DNA from: an uncultured bacterium
GTDB lineage: Bacteria; Bacillota; Clostridia; Lachnospirales; Lachnospiraceae
Direction: 5' to 3'
NCBI GenBank assembly: GCA_945828315.1
Contig: CALZQA010000012.1
Location: forward strand, 1 to 44,992
DNA: 44,992 nt
This document shows, in pieces, positions 18,276-26,421 of the stretch. The number at the start of each line of letters is the position of its first letter. Within the stretch, counting starts at the first letter, position 1. The position numbers were made by a program, and so were the translations under genes. The notes under the pieces are model-generated. The model was not told the origin of the DNA and did no database searches. It worked only from the letters and a program-made list of their open reading frames with translations.

Positions 18276-20927
18276 TTACTTTGCTTCATACCAATTGCGG
18301 CCGCTGTGCATATCGATCTCCAGTGCCACCTCCAGATGCGCAGCGTTCTGCATTTCCTCTGAAAGGATCGATGCCACCTGCTCCTGCTCTGACTCTGCCG
18401 TCTCAACCAGCAACTCATCGTGCACCTGCAGGATCAACTTTGAGGCAAGGCCCTCCTCTGCCAGACGATCATGCACACGAATCATCGCAATCTTAATAAT
18501 GTCCGCCGCCGTTCCCTGGATCGGCGAATTCATTGCTACACGCTCACCGAAGCTGCGCTGCATAAAATTGCTGGAAGACAGTTCCGGTACCGGTCTGCGT
18601 CTGCCGAAAAGCGTCGTTGCATATCCAGTCGTCTTTGCCTGTTCCACCATCTGATCCAGAAATTCCTTGATCTTCGGATAGGTGGCAAAATACTGTTTGA
18701 TATATTCCGCAGCCTCCTGTCTGGTGATACCCAGATCTTCCCCCAGACCAAAGGAGCTGATGCCATACACAATACCGAAGTTTACCGCCTTTGCATTCCG
18801 TCTCTGCAGATCCGTCACCTCATCAAAGGGGATATGGAACACCTGCGATGCCGTAATACGGTGAATATCCTGTGCCTGGCGATATGCATCGATCAGTGTC
18901 TGGTCACCTGACATATGCGCCAGCACACGCAGCTCGATCTGTGAGTAATCCGCATCCAGAAAGACACACCCTTCCGCCGGCAAAAACACCTTGCGGATCA
19001 AACGTCCCAATTCCATTCGAATCGGTATATTCTGCAGATTTGGCTCTGTGCTGCTGATACGGCCGGTGGCCGTGATCGTTTGATTAAATGTAGAACGGAT
19101 ACGACCGTCCTCCTCAATACATCCTGCAAGACCATCTGCGTAAGTTGATTTCAACTTTGTCAGCTGCCGATACTCTAAGATCTGTGCGACCAGCGGATAC
19201 TCCGGTGCCAGCTTGTCCAGCACATCCGCTGCCGTGGAATATCCGGTCTTCGTCTTTTTCCCGTAAGGCATCTGCAATTTTTCAAACAGAATTACACCGA
19301 GCTGTTTAGGGGAATTGATATTAAACTCCTCTCCTGCGCCTGCGTAGATTTCCTGCTCCAACTGCGCGATCCGCCCGGAGAGCTGGTCTCCGTATTCCTT
19401 CAAAGCCTTTGCATCGGCAATGATACCGGCAATCTCCATGTCTGCCAGCACAAAAAGCAACGGACGCTCGATCTCCTCATAGAGCGTCTTCATTCCCTGT
19501 TCTTCCAGAAGCGCCATCATCGGCTCATATGCATCACAGATCGTCGCCATAAGGCTGCCGATCCACTTATACAACGCTTCTTTTGCCCCGTCGTCCTCCA
19601 TCGCCTTCTTTACAGTCATTTTCCCCAGCAGATCCGACCGGGTCGGATACATCCGGTTCAGATAATCCTTCGCCAGATCCTCATACACGTACTCGTGCTT
19701 CAGAGGATTCAATAAATACTCTATGATCTCCAGATCATCGAACTGCGCTCTGCGCTCCGCTTCCAGCCCCTGCGGATACAGCAGCTTGATCTGACTCTTC
19801 AGATCCATCGTCCGAATCTGTCTGCCTGATTCGATCAACGCCCGCACAGATGTCAGCAAAAACTCTCGTGTCAGTTCACCTGCAGGCATCCAGAATACTT
19901 CTTTTGAACAATCACACCCTGCCAGTCCGAGCACCTCATCCTGCTCGACAAACAACTTCAGTGCCATGCTCTGACCCATACCGTCAAGGGCTTCCTTTAC
20001 CTGTTCCGGAGCTGTCAGCACATGTACTGCAATTTCCTGAGCCTGTGTATCGTTTTGCCCCGCCGAAAAACGGTTCAGTATATTCTTGAAATCCAGTTCA
20101 CGACAAAGTGTATATGCCTCCGGTGTAAACAGATCTGTCAGTTTTGCATCAGAGAACTCATACGGAATATCGCAGTCCAGTTTAATGGTAGCCAGCACCT
20201 TACTCATCTGCGCCATGTCATAATGCTCCCGCAGCGCCTCGCGCACTCTCGCCTGTTTGATATCCTCAATATGGGCATACGCTTCCTCGATGCTGTGATA
20301 TTCGGCAATGAGCTTTGTTGCCCCCTTCTCGCCGATACCTGCCACACCCGGTATGTTATCGGAAGAATCACCCATGAGTGCCTTTACATCGATAAACTCC
20401 TTCGGTGTGACCAGATACCGTTCCTGCACATCTGACGCGTAATAATCCTCGATCTCAGTACCGGTTCTCTTTGTCTTTGGTATGCGGATCTTTACATGCT
20501 CTGTGGCAAGCTGCAAGAGATCACGGTCTCCGGATACGATGGACACATCCAGTCCCGCTTCCTCTGCACGATGCGAAAGCGTGCCCAGCAGATCGTCTGC
20601 TTCCAGCCCCGCCTGCTCAATGATCTTTACACCCATCGCCGTGAGCATCTGCTTCATGAGCGGCACCTGTTCCTTCAACTCCGGCAGCATCGGCTTTCGC
20701 GTGCCTTTATAACCGTCAAACATCTCATGGCGGAAGGTCGGTGCGCTCACATCAAACGCCACGGTCAGATACTGCGGCTGTTCCTCATCCAGTATCTTAA
20801 ACAGGATATTCAAAAAACCATACACGGCGTTCGTGTGCTGTCCCTTTGCATTTGTGAGGTCAGGCACTCCGTAAAATGCCCGGTTCAATATACTGTGTCC
20901 GTCAATCAGGACGATCTTTTCTCTCAT
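18276..20927 (-). CDS. polA: DNA polymerase I
   Basis: This 883-residue polymerase fills gaps and removes RNA primers. The N-terminal third is an intact 5'-3' exonuclease (VLIDGHSILNRAFYG, GDSSDNIPGVAGIG). The middle domain aligns in place with the 3'-5' exonuclease but lacks the acidic DxE pair (it reads KLFVEQDEVLG), so proofreading is probably lost as in Bacillus and Thermus enzymes. Polymerase motifs A (DADYSQIELRV), B (RRNAKAVNFGIVYG) and C (QVHDELLVE, H836) are complete. The ATG directly follows the TAG of the thioesterase gene, so the two are coupled. Confidence 0.97.
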   Translation of the reverse strand: MREKIVLIDGHSILNRAFYGVPDLTNAKGQHTNAVYGFLNILFKILDEEQPQYLTVAFDVSAPTFRHEMFDGYKGTRKPMLPELKEQVPLMKQMLTAMGVKIIEQAGLEADDLLGTLSHRAEEAGLDVSIVSGDRDLLQLATEHVKIRIPKTKRTGTEIEDYYASDVQERYLVTPKEFIDVKALMGDSSDNIPGVAGIGEKGATKLIAEYHSIEEAYAHIEDIKQARVREALREHYDMAQMSKVLATIKLDCDIPYEFSDAKLTDLFTPEAYTLCRELDFKNILNRFSAGQNDTQAQEIAVHVLTAPEQVKEALDGMGQSMALKLFVEQDEVLGLAGCDCSKEVFWMPAGELTREFLLTSVRALIESGRQIRTMDLKSQIKLLYPQGLEAERRAQFDDLEIIEYLLNPLKHEYVYEDLAKDYLNRMYPTRSDLLGKMTVKKAMEDDGAKEALYKWIGSLMATICDAYEPMMALLEEQGMKTLYEEIERPLLFVLADMEIAGIIADAKALKEYGDQLSGRIAQLEQEIYAGAGEEFNINSPKQLGVILFEKLQMPYGKKTKTGYSTAADVLDKLAPEYPLVAQILEYRQLTKLKSTYADGLAGCIEEDGRIRSTFNQTITATGRISSTEPNLQNIPIRMELGRLIRKVFLPAEGCVFLDADYSQIELRVLAHMSGDQTLIDAYRQAQDIHRITASQVFHIPFDEVTDLQRRNAKAVNFGIVYGISSFGLGEDLGITRQEAAEYIKQYFATYPKIKEFLDQMVEQAKTTGYATTLFGRRRPVPELSSSNFMQRSFGERVAMNSPIQGTAADIIKIAMIRVHDRLAEEGLASKLILQVHDELLVETAESEQEQVASILSEEMQNAAHLEVALEIDMHSGRNWYEAK

Positions 20928-21386
20928 CTATTCATCCTCAACCAGCGTAAAAAATTTTGTATCAATCTCAGGATAAGACCGCTTCAATGATAACGGCTTA
21001 CCGGACATCGTCAAAAAGCAGTGGCTGCTCTCTGCCACAGCACGCAGCTCACCGGTCTCTTTATCCGTCATTTTATAAACAACCTTCAGCTTGACACCGT
21101 TGTAGCTTGCAACCTTTGCATCGATGACTACAGTCTCTCCGAAGCGTACCATACTCTTATATTCGCAGCTTACTGAGATAACCGGGCTGATGATCTCCAG
21201 TTCCTCCATCTTATCATAACCAAAGCCCATCTGCTCCATCATGTCCATCCGCGCTTCCTCCATCCAGCGGATGTAATTAGAGTGATGCACGATGCGCATC
21301 TGATCCGTCTCGTAATACTTTACGTGATGCTCGTAAGGCCTTACCTTGATCTTTTCCGGCTTGTAAACGTCAACTCTTGTGTCCAT
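20928..21386 (-). CDS. Acyl-CoA thioesterase, YbgC/4HBT hotdog fold
   Basis: This 152-residue protein has the hotdog thioesterase motif YYETDQMRIVHHSNYIRW, with D28 as likely catalytic acid, as in YbgC and 4-hydroxybenzoyl-CoA thioesterases. It probably hydrolyses acyl-CoA or acyl-ACP thioesters in the cytoplasm; the substrate is not visible. The start is placed at MDTRVDVYKP after AAGG; a 17-codon extension would reach into the upstream hairpin. It is the first gene of the polA-coaE operon, driven by a promoter at 21453-21481. Confidence 0.88.
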   Translation of the reverse strand: MDTRVDVYKPEKIKVRPYEHHVKYYETDQMRIVHHSNYIRWMEEARMDMMEQMGFGYDKMEELEIISPVISVSCEYKSMVRFGETVVIDAKVASYNGVKLKVVYKMTDKETGELRAVAESSHCFLTMSGKPLSLKRSYPEIDTKFFTLVEDE

Positions 21387-21407
21387 TCTGAAAACCTTCT
21401 TTCTCAA

Positions 21408-21455
21408 ACAAAAAATGAATCCTGTATAGCACAACATAGCTATACAGAATTCATT
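21408..21455 (-). terminator. Strong terminator after the 34-codon gene, overlapping the next promoter
   Basis: Arms 21414-21430 and 21439-21455 pair at 16 of 17 positions, with an 8-nt loop, and the minus strand then reads a run of Ts. It should end transcripts from the small gene at 21492-21596. The thioesterase start codon is only 22 nt further on. Confidence 0.85.
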
Positions 21456-21481
21456 ATGACATACCAGATATAGAATTTCAA
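21453..21481 (-). promoter_or_regulatory. Sigma-A promoter for thioesterase-polA-coaE
   Basis: The minus strand reads TTGAAA, 17 nt, then CATAAT with an extended-10 TG. Start of transcription falls near 21446, inside the terminator hairpin. A transcript from here would lack most of the first hairpin arm and so escape termination, whereas read-through from the upstream small gene would be stopped. Confidence 0.6.
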
Positions 21482-21491
21482 CCGCTGTCTT

Positions 21492-21596
21492 TTAAATTTC
21501 TTCCACATACTCAAAATAATCTTCCTCTCCGGCAAAAAGCATATATGTACCATCCACGTATCCCATGTAACCGCCGTCTACAAAATATCCCTTCAT
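21492..21596 (-). CDS. 34-residue small protein of unknown function
   Basis: This short frame encodes a peptide starting MKGYFVDGGYMGYVDGTYM and ending in an acidic tail (EEDYFEYVEEI). AAGGAGG sits 9 nt before the ATG, and a strong terminator follows the stop, so it looks like a real monocistronic gene. It is rich in glycine, tyrosine and acidic residues, with a repeated GY(F/M)..G rhythm (GYFVDGGYMGYVDGTYM). It has no membrane helix or signal peptide. I have the impression that similar GYMGYV(N/D)G peptides occur in many Clostridia, but cannot check. A 30-codon upstream extension is possible in frame but has no ribosome site. Confidence 0.75.
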   Translation of the reverse strand: MKGYFVDGGYMGYVDGTYMLFAGEEDYFEYVEEI

Positions 21597-21730
21597 ATCA
21601 AGTGTCCTCCTTCTTAATTGAACGTTCTTCGTGCCTCGCTTTGATGATTTCATTCTACGCCCACATATGTCCAATAAAACGGTCAAGAACTTTCGTCTAT
21701 TTTTCTATCTATTTTTTTCAGTAAAAATGC

Positions 21731-21759
21731 TTGACATTCACGTCCAAAATATGTTACTT
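21731..21759 (+). promoter_or_regulatory. Probable promoter of fhs
   Basis: A perfect -35 TTGACA lies at 21731-21736. The -10 at 17 nt (TTACTT) is poor, so the exact -10 is uncertain. The position is right for a transcript that begins at the riboswitch. Confidence 0.4.
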
Positions 21760-21767
21760 CTAATGTA

Positions 21768-21876
21768 CAGTCACTGACGGATACGTGAATTGACACGGTG
21801 TGGCTGGGTAATATTTTAATGCCGACCGTCTGGGCAGCTTTTCAAAGGTGAAATTTTGAAAGGTTGTCCTTTTTTT
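21768..21876 (+). promoter_or_regulatory. ZTP (pfl-motif) riboswitch with terminator, upstream of fhs
   Basis: The leader has the 3' pfl signature GCCGACCGTCTGGGCA (21821-21836), an ACGGT/ACCGT helix enclosing the variable region (21795-21829), and a CGTGA segment at 21784-21788 in place of the 5' conserved half. The CTGGGCA strand is also the first arm of a terminator hairpin (21832-21869) followed by seven Ts. Ligand binding would hold CTGGGCA in the aptamer and block the terminator, turning fhs on when ZMP/ZTP rises. Formate-THF ligase is a classic gene of this regulon. The 5' half matches consensus less well, so a covariance-model test would be decisive. Confidence 0.75.
21832..21876 (+). 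terminator. Riboswitch-controlled attenuator before fhs
   Basis: Arm 21832-21846 (GGGCAGCTTTTCAAA) pairs with 21855-21869 (TTTGAAAGGTTGTCC) using several G-U pairs, then TTTTTTT. It shares the CTGGGCA strand with the aptamer, which makes the two structures mutually exclusive. Confidence 0.8.
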
Positions 21877-21936
21877 GTAATGTTTCAGAGTCGTAAAAAC
21901 ACAATTTAAACCAATGAAAGGAAGGTACCCACACTT

Positions 21937-23607
21937 ATGAAGACAGATATTGAGATCGCACAGGAAGCCGAAATGCTCCACATCCGGGAGGTTGCAAAAC
22001 CCTATGGCATTTCGGAGGATGATTTGGAATTATACGGAAAATATAAGGCAAAGCTCTCGAATGAGCTGTTAGATGAGATCAAAGACCGCCCGGACGGAAA
22101 ACTGGTGCTGGTAACCGCCATCAACCCGACACCTGCAGGCGAGGGCAAGACCACGACAAGCGTCGGTCTCGGCGAGGCCTTTGGCTACATGGGCAAAAAA
22201 GCACTGCTTGCACTGCGCGAGCCCTCCCTGGGCCCCTGCTTCGGCATCAAGGGTGGTGCCGCCGGCGGCGGTTATGCGCAGGTTGTCCCGATGGAAGACC
22301 TGAACCTGCATTTTACCGGCGATTTCCACGCCATCACCTCTGCAAACAACCTGCTGGCTGCCCTGCTTGACAACCACATCCATCAGGGCAATGAGCTGAA
22401 CATCGATACTCGTCAGATCGTCTGGAAACGCTGTCTGGATATGAACGACCGCGCGCTCCGCAATATCGTTATCGGCCTCGGAGCAAAGGCAGACGGCTTT
22501 GTACGAGAGGATCATTTCGTTATCACTGTTGCCACAGAGATCATGGCGATCCTCTGCCTGGCTGAAGATATGGAGGATCTGAAGGCTCGTCTGGCAAAGA
22601 TCATCGTTGCCTACGACTATGACGGCAATCCGGTTACCGCCGGACAGTTGAAGGCAGTCGGTGCCATGGCTGCACTGTTAAAGGATGCCATGAAGCCGAA
22701 CCTGATCCAGACACTGACCCACACCGGTGCCATCGTACACGGTGGTCCCTTCGCAAACATCGCACATGGCTGCAACAGCGTACGCGCAACCAAGACAGCG
22801 CTTAAACTTGCGGATATCGTTGTTACAGAGGCCGGTTTCGGTGCAGATCTTGGTGCTGAGAAATTTTTCGATATCAAGTGCCGCATGGCAGGCTTAAAGC
22901 CGGATGCAGTCGTTCTGGTGGCTACCGTGCGTGCCCTCAAATACAACGGCGGTGTCGCAAAAGCGGATCTTGCAACAGAGAATCTGGATGCGCTTGCAAA
23001 GGGTATCTGCAATCTGGAAAAGCATATCGAAAACCTGCAGAAATACAATGTGCCGATCGTTGTGACACTGAATTCCTTTGTCACCGACACCGAGGCAGAA
23101 TATGAATTTATCAAGAATTTCTGTGAGGAACGCGGCTGTGAATTTGCCCTCTCAGAAGTATGGGAAAAAGGTGCCGAGGGCGGTGTCGCTCTGGCAGAAA
23201 AGGTATTAAAGACGCTGGAAGAAAAAGAATCACACTTTGCACCGCTCTATCCCGACGAACTGCCTTTGGAGGACAAGATCGCTACCATTGCAAAAGAGAT
23301 CTATGGTGCTGACGGCGTGACCTATTCTCCCGCTGCAGCCCGCACCTTAAAGAAGCTGACCGACCTTGGCTTTGGCAATCTGCCGGTCTGCATCGCAAAG
23401 ACCCAGTACTCTCTGTCCGATGACCAGACAAAGCTTGGACGCCCGACCGGTTTCAATATCAACGTGCGTGATGTCTATGTAAATGCAGGCGCAGGCTTCG
23501 TCGTAGCCATCACCGGTGCGATCATGACCATGCCCGGCCTCGGCAAAAATCCCGCAGCCTACGGCATTGACGTGACACCGGAAGGCAAGATCACCGGATT
23601 ATTCTAA
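21937..23607 (+). CDS. fhs: Formate-tetrahydrofolate ligase
   Basis: This enzyme makes 10-formyl-THF from formate, THF and ATP. The 556 residues match the homotetrameric bacterial enzyme, with the nucleotide loop [12 protein letters not shown] (64-75) and [20 protein letters not shown]. The product feeds purine synthesis and, in acetogens, the methyl branch of the Wood-Ljungdahl pathway; no other acetogenesis gene is visible here. AAGGAAGG precedes the ATG with an 11-nt spacer. It stands alone on the plus strand between a riboswitch leader and a bidirectional terminator. Confidence 0.97.
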   Translation: MKTDIEIAQEAEMLHIREVAKPYGISEDDLELYGKYKAKLSNELLDEIKDRPDGKLVLVTAINPTPAGEGKTTTSVGLGEAFGYMGKKALLALREPSLGPCFGIKGGAAGGGYAQVVPMEDLNLHFTGDFHAITSANNLLAALLDNHIHQGNELNIDTRQIVWKRCLDMNDRALRNIVIGLGAKADGFVREDHFVITVATEIMAILCLAEDMEDLKARLAKIIVAYDYDGNPVTAGQLKAVGAMAALLKDAMKPNLIQTLTHTGAIVHGGPFANIAHGCNSVRATKTALKLADIVVTEAGFGADLGAEKFFDIKCRMAGLKPDAVVLVATVRALKYNGGVAKADLATENLDALAKGICNLEKHIENLQKYNVPIVVTLNSFVTDTEAEYEFIKNFCEERGCEFALSEVWEKGAEGGVALAEKVLKTLEEKESHFAPLYPDELPLEDKIATIAKEIYGADGVTYSPAAARTLKKLTDLGFGNLPVCIAKTQYSLSDDQTKLGRPTGFNINVRDVYVNAGAGFVVAITGAIMTMPGLGKNPAAYGIDVTPEGKITGLF

Positions 23608-23628
23608 ACATAATATTCAGCCCAAGAC

Positions 23629-23666
23629 AAAACAGCTGCATGTGCCAATGCACATGCAGCTGTTTT
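23629..23666. terminator. Bidirectional terminator between fhs and the convergent gene
   Basis: A perfect 17-bp inverted repeat (arms 23629-23645 and 23650-23666) around a CAAT loop has Ts at both ends. It lies 21 nt after the fhs stop and 20 nt beyond the stop of the converging minus-strand gene, so it serves both. Confidence 0.9.
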
Positions 23667-23685
23667 AATTTTCACTCATTCAAAT

Positions 23686-24393
23686 CTATGCCTTTAAATC
23701 ATATAGTCCTTTCAGGTAATCATACTGGCTGTAGCTTCCGCTGTTACTGTAAGCGGTGCTGTAGATCTGCAGCGTATCCACCGTGGTCGCTGTCTTTTGA
23801 ACGATCGCATCCATCTGCTCTGTCAGCCTCCGGGAGAAATCCGCATCCGGTCCGAACATCTCCGCCAGCGCATCGATATCTGCTCCTGCCAGTATCTCCG
23901 CATCCAGTGCAAGGGTGCCATCCTCATTCTGCGCAATGCCAAAAGCAGACAGCTCCTTATCATAGTCCTTCATGATCTGGTTCAACTCAGAAAGAAAGTT
24001 TTTATTCGTTCCTCCACCGGCTTCCATCAGATTGGAGATCATCGTATTATAAGAATTTAAAAGACTCGCAATATCCTGCACTGCCTCGGTCTGATAGTCC
24101 TCCCTCGCCGGCTCATCCTCCGTGTCTGCAGCCTTCACGAACACGCTCTTTTTTGCATCATTCAGCTTACGCAGCAGTTCATCCGACTGCTCTGCCGCAG
24201 ACAGCGCTTTTTTATAATAATCTTCGCTTTCTGCCTTTCGCGCCAGCTTCGCCATCGCAGGATTATTCGCTGACATATTTGATGTCAGCAGATTCTCAAT
24301 AGAATTGCTGTCTTTTTTCTTATTACTGCCCTGTGTGGTACTATCGTAGAGTGCACTCACCAGATCCGCGCTGTTCATTCCGGTTACTTTCAT
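23686..24393 (-). CDS. Unrecognised 235-residue protein, faint FliD-like features
   Basis: I do not recognise this protein. It has no signal peptide or membrane helix. Residues 1-60 are polar and Ser/Asn/Lys-rich; the middle is helical and charged. The stretch LLNSYNTMISNL and the later FLSELNQIMKDYDKELSAFGI...DGTLALD resemble the C-terminal part of flagellar cap protein FliD and similar coiled surface proteins. The C-terminus is Ser/Tyr-rich (YSTAYSNSGSYSQYDYL). AGGGAGG precedes the ATG of MKVTGMNSADL. No flagellar gene is in the window; its upstream neighbour is an L,D-transpeptidase, which may hint at a surface role. Confidence 0.8.
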   Translation of the reverse strand: MKVTGMNSADLVSALYDSTTQGSNKKKDSNSIENLLTSNMSANNPAMAKLARKAESEDYYKKALSAAEQSDELLRKLNDAKKSVFVKAADTEDEPAREDYQTEAVQDIASLLNSYNTMISNLMEAGGGTNKNFLSELNQIMKDYDKELSAFGIAQNEDGTLALDAEILAGADIDALAEMFGPDADFSRRLTEQMDAIVQKTATTVDTLQIYSTAYSNSGSYSQYDYLKGLYDLKA

Positions 24394-24460
24394 AAAATGC
24401 CTCCCTTTTGTATTCTTCAACTATGATACATATCGGCAATTATTACAAAAAATTGATAGG

Positions 24461-25987
24461 CTATCCATTCGTCTTGTCCGGCTTCGGATTTACGGCCGTC
24501 GGATCTTTCTTTTTCAGTTCCTTATAATCGTCCTCGCTGATATAGGAGTAAGCATTGGATATTCTCGCATTTTCAGCCGTCAGATATACCTTTTCCCTGT
24601 AATAGGCCACAACCGGCGTACCAATCTCCAGCACCCCATAAAGTTCTTCCGCAACCTCCGGCGGAACATTGATGCAGCCATGTGAGCCGGCAGTCAGATA
24701 GATCTGATCGCCAAATTTTTCTCGCCAAGAGGCATCATGAATGCCCACATTATACGCGAAGGGCATAAAATACTTGACTGGAGATGAATAGCCCTCACCT
24801 ACCAGAGTCGCATCCCGCTGCTTGTATACGATTTTGTACACACCATCCGGTGAACCATTCCATCGACTCAGATTACCGGATACAATATCCGTATCAAGAA
24901 CCAGCTCTCCCTGTTTATAAAACCACAAATGCTGATTTGTGTAATCAATCTCCACATAAGTAGAACCGATATCATGAACGCCATACTCTTTTGCGATCTG
25001 CGAGTAGACCGGCTCCCGCTCACTATGTCCGCCTTTCGCCAGATCCTCGTAGATCTGCTCTTTTTCCTTCTCCTTATCGATGACCCAACCGTAGTCGCCT
25101 CCGCCAATCCTGACCTTGTCTCCCAGAGAAGTCTTAAACTCACGCACGTCGCCGTAAGTATTATATGTAGACGCCATCTGCTGCACGAAATTTGTCACTT
25201 TTTCGTCATCAACGCTCACCTGATAATCTTCATCCACCGTCAGCCATGTCTGGATCATCTCACTGGTCAGCTCATAGGGGTCCTGATCTCCAAAGGTGTA
25301 TGTGATGCTCGTACCATAATAAGTCTCGATTGTATCCATGCAGGCATTGAGCTGCGGATCGTCACTGCGGATGGCCGGATCTTCATAGTAGTCATACAAT
25401 TCCACGGAAGTCTCTCCGTTTTCCACCGCTTGCGACACCAGGTCCAGCACTTTGTCAAAATCCAGTGTTGTTCCCATAACCTCCGGAACGAGCTGATAAC
25501 TGTCATCTACCCATGCGATCTTTGCATCTTCCGGGGCGATCATCTGATCTGTCTGCATGCATTCGAGTCCGGCCAGTTCTGTCTCCAGACGCTGCCTGTC
25601 AAATGTCGTGGACAAGTCGATCTCCTGTTCCTTTGAGTCCTTCATCTGGTTCATCCAGTCATAGGCATTCTGCTGCTCCAGAATCTGACCGATCTCACCG
25701 TTCGGCACATATGCATAGCCAATGGAAGGACCTTCAATATAATATTTCTGATCATCTCTTGCATAGATCGTTAACAGATAATCTGCCACGAAACGAGAAA
25801 CCTTATCGGTCGCTTCCTCCTCTGTCAATTCGGATACATCGACACCGCTCATGACAGTTCCCGGAAAGAAATGTGTTTTATAATAGTTGGCACGAACAAA
25901 AAATATTGTACCAAGAGCGATCAACACCGCAAGCGAGATGCCCAGAACGATTGTTAATACTTTGTGTTTTCTTATAAATGCTGTCAT
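24461..25987 (-). CDS. L,D-transpeptidase (YkuD) with N-terminal membrane anchor
   Basis: This 508-residue cell-wall enzyme has an N-terminal signal-anchor helix (about 12-31), a long extracellular region with PG_binding_4-like repeats (about 45-330), and a C-terminal YkuD domain with the active-site motif GSHGCINVP (H436, C438). It should form or edit 3-3 peptidoglycan cross-links, or attach proteins to stem peptides. The start at MTAFIRKHKV is preceded by AGGTGG; a GTG three codons earlier has no ribosome site. A sigma-A promoter is at 26041-26069. Confidence 0.94.
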   Translation of the reverse strand: MTAFIRKHKVLTIVLGISLAVLIALGTIFFVRANYYKTHFFPGTVMSGVDVSELTEEEATDKVSRFVADYLLTIYARDDQKYYIEGPSIGYAYVPNGEIGQILEQQNAYDWMNQMKDSKEQEIDLSTTFDRQRLETELAGLECMQTDQMIAPEDAKIAWVDDSYQLVPEVMGTTLDFDKVLDLVSQAVENGETSVELYDYYEDPAIRSDDPQLNACMDTIETYYGTSITYTFGDQDPYELTSEMIQTWLTVDEDYQVSVDDEKVTNFVQQMASTYNTYGDVREFKTSLGDKVRIGGGDYGWVIDKEKEKEQIYEDLAKGGHSEREPVYSQIAKEYGVHDIGSTYVEIDYTNQHLWFYKQGELVLDTDIVSGNLSRWNGSPDGVYKIVYKQRDATLVGEGYSSPVKYFMPFAYNVGIHDASWREKFGDQIYLTAGSHGCINVPPEVAEELYGVLEIGTPVVAYYREKVYLTAENARISNAYSYISEDDYKELKKKDPTAVNPKPDKTNG

Positions 25988-26040
25988 TTTTACCACCTGA
26001 CTTTTTATATTTCCACCATATACATGGCTACAACAGATAC

Positions 26041-26069
26041 ATTATAACACTTTCTATACAGTATGAAAA
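26041..26069 (-). promoter_or_regulatory. Sigma-A promoter of the L,D-transpeptidase gene
   Basis: The minus strand reads TTTTCA, a 17-nt spacer and a perfect TATAAT. It lies about 55 nt upstream of the start codon. Confidence 0.6.
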
Positions 26070-26092
26070 TGAAAAATTATGTAAACTATAGA

Positions 26093-26121
26093 ACAAAAAA
26101 AAGAGATGAAACATCTCTTTT
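26093..26121 (-). terminator. Terminator of the 54-codon gene
   Basis: A 10-bp stem (AAAAGAGATG/CATCTCTTTT) with a three-base loop is followed on the minus strand by a run of eight Ts. It lies 18 nt past the stop of the small gene. The plus strand has five Ts after the stem, so it may work both ways. Confidence 0.85.
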
Positions 26122-26139
26122 TCCGTTAAGATTCATTTT

Positions 26140-26304
26140 TCACACCAGCGCCAGAATTTCCTCCACTTCTGAAATAGGGATCAGAATGTCATCCGCGATC
26201 TGCCTGCTGTTTAACCCGTTCTGTTTTAAACGGCTGACCTGTCGGATGATCAGACTGCTGAAATGATGTGAGATGTCCAGTTTGGAATCTATTACAGTAG
26301 GCAT
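26140..26304 (-). CDS. 54-residue helix-turn-helix-like small protein
   Basis: This short gene starts MPTVIDSKLDISHHFSSLII and ends EVEEILALV. AGGGAGG lies 9 nt before the ATG, a sigma-A promoter is at 26349-26377 and a strong terminator follows, so it is a complete transcription unit. The C-terminal half (NGLNSRQIADDILIPISEVE) has the pattern of a helix-turn-helix like sigma region 4 or a resolvase tail, with the turn at DDILIP. It could bind DNA or an anti-sigma partner, but nothing in the context says which. No specific family recognised. Confidence 0.72.
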   Translation of the reverse strand: MPTVIDSKLDISHHFSSLIIRQVSRLKQNGLNSRQIADDILIPISEVEEILALV

Positions 26305-26348
26305 ATACAGTGACCTCCCTTCGTGTTATATCACGTAATGTTCATTAT

Positions 26349-26377
26349 ATAATACTTATACGAAGACAGTTTTCCAA
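26349..26377 (-). promoter_or_regulatory. Sigma-A promoter of the 54-codon gene
   Basis: The minus strand reads TTGGAA, 17 nt, TATTAT. An overlapping TATAAT is also present three bases further on. Confidence 0.55.
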
Positions 26378-26421
26378 AAAATGGGGTCGCTTCCGTCAAT
26401 TTTCCCTCGTATTTTCCCTCG

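Noticed and set aside
21768-21876. THF riboswitch instead of ZTP riboswitch
   Set aside because: The conserved THF-I core elements are absent, whereas CCG..CTGGGCA with an overlapping terminator is the pfl motif pattern.
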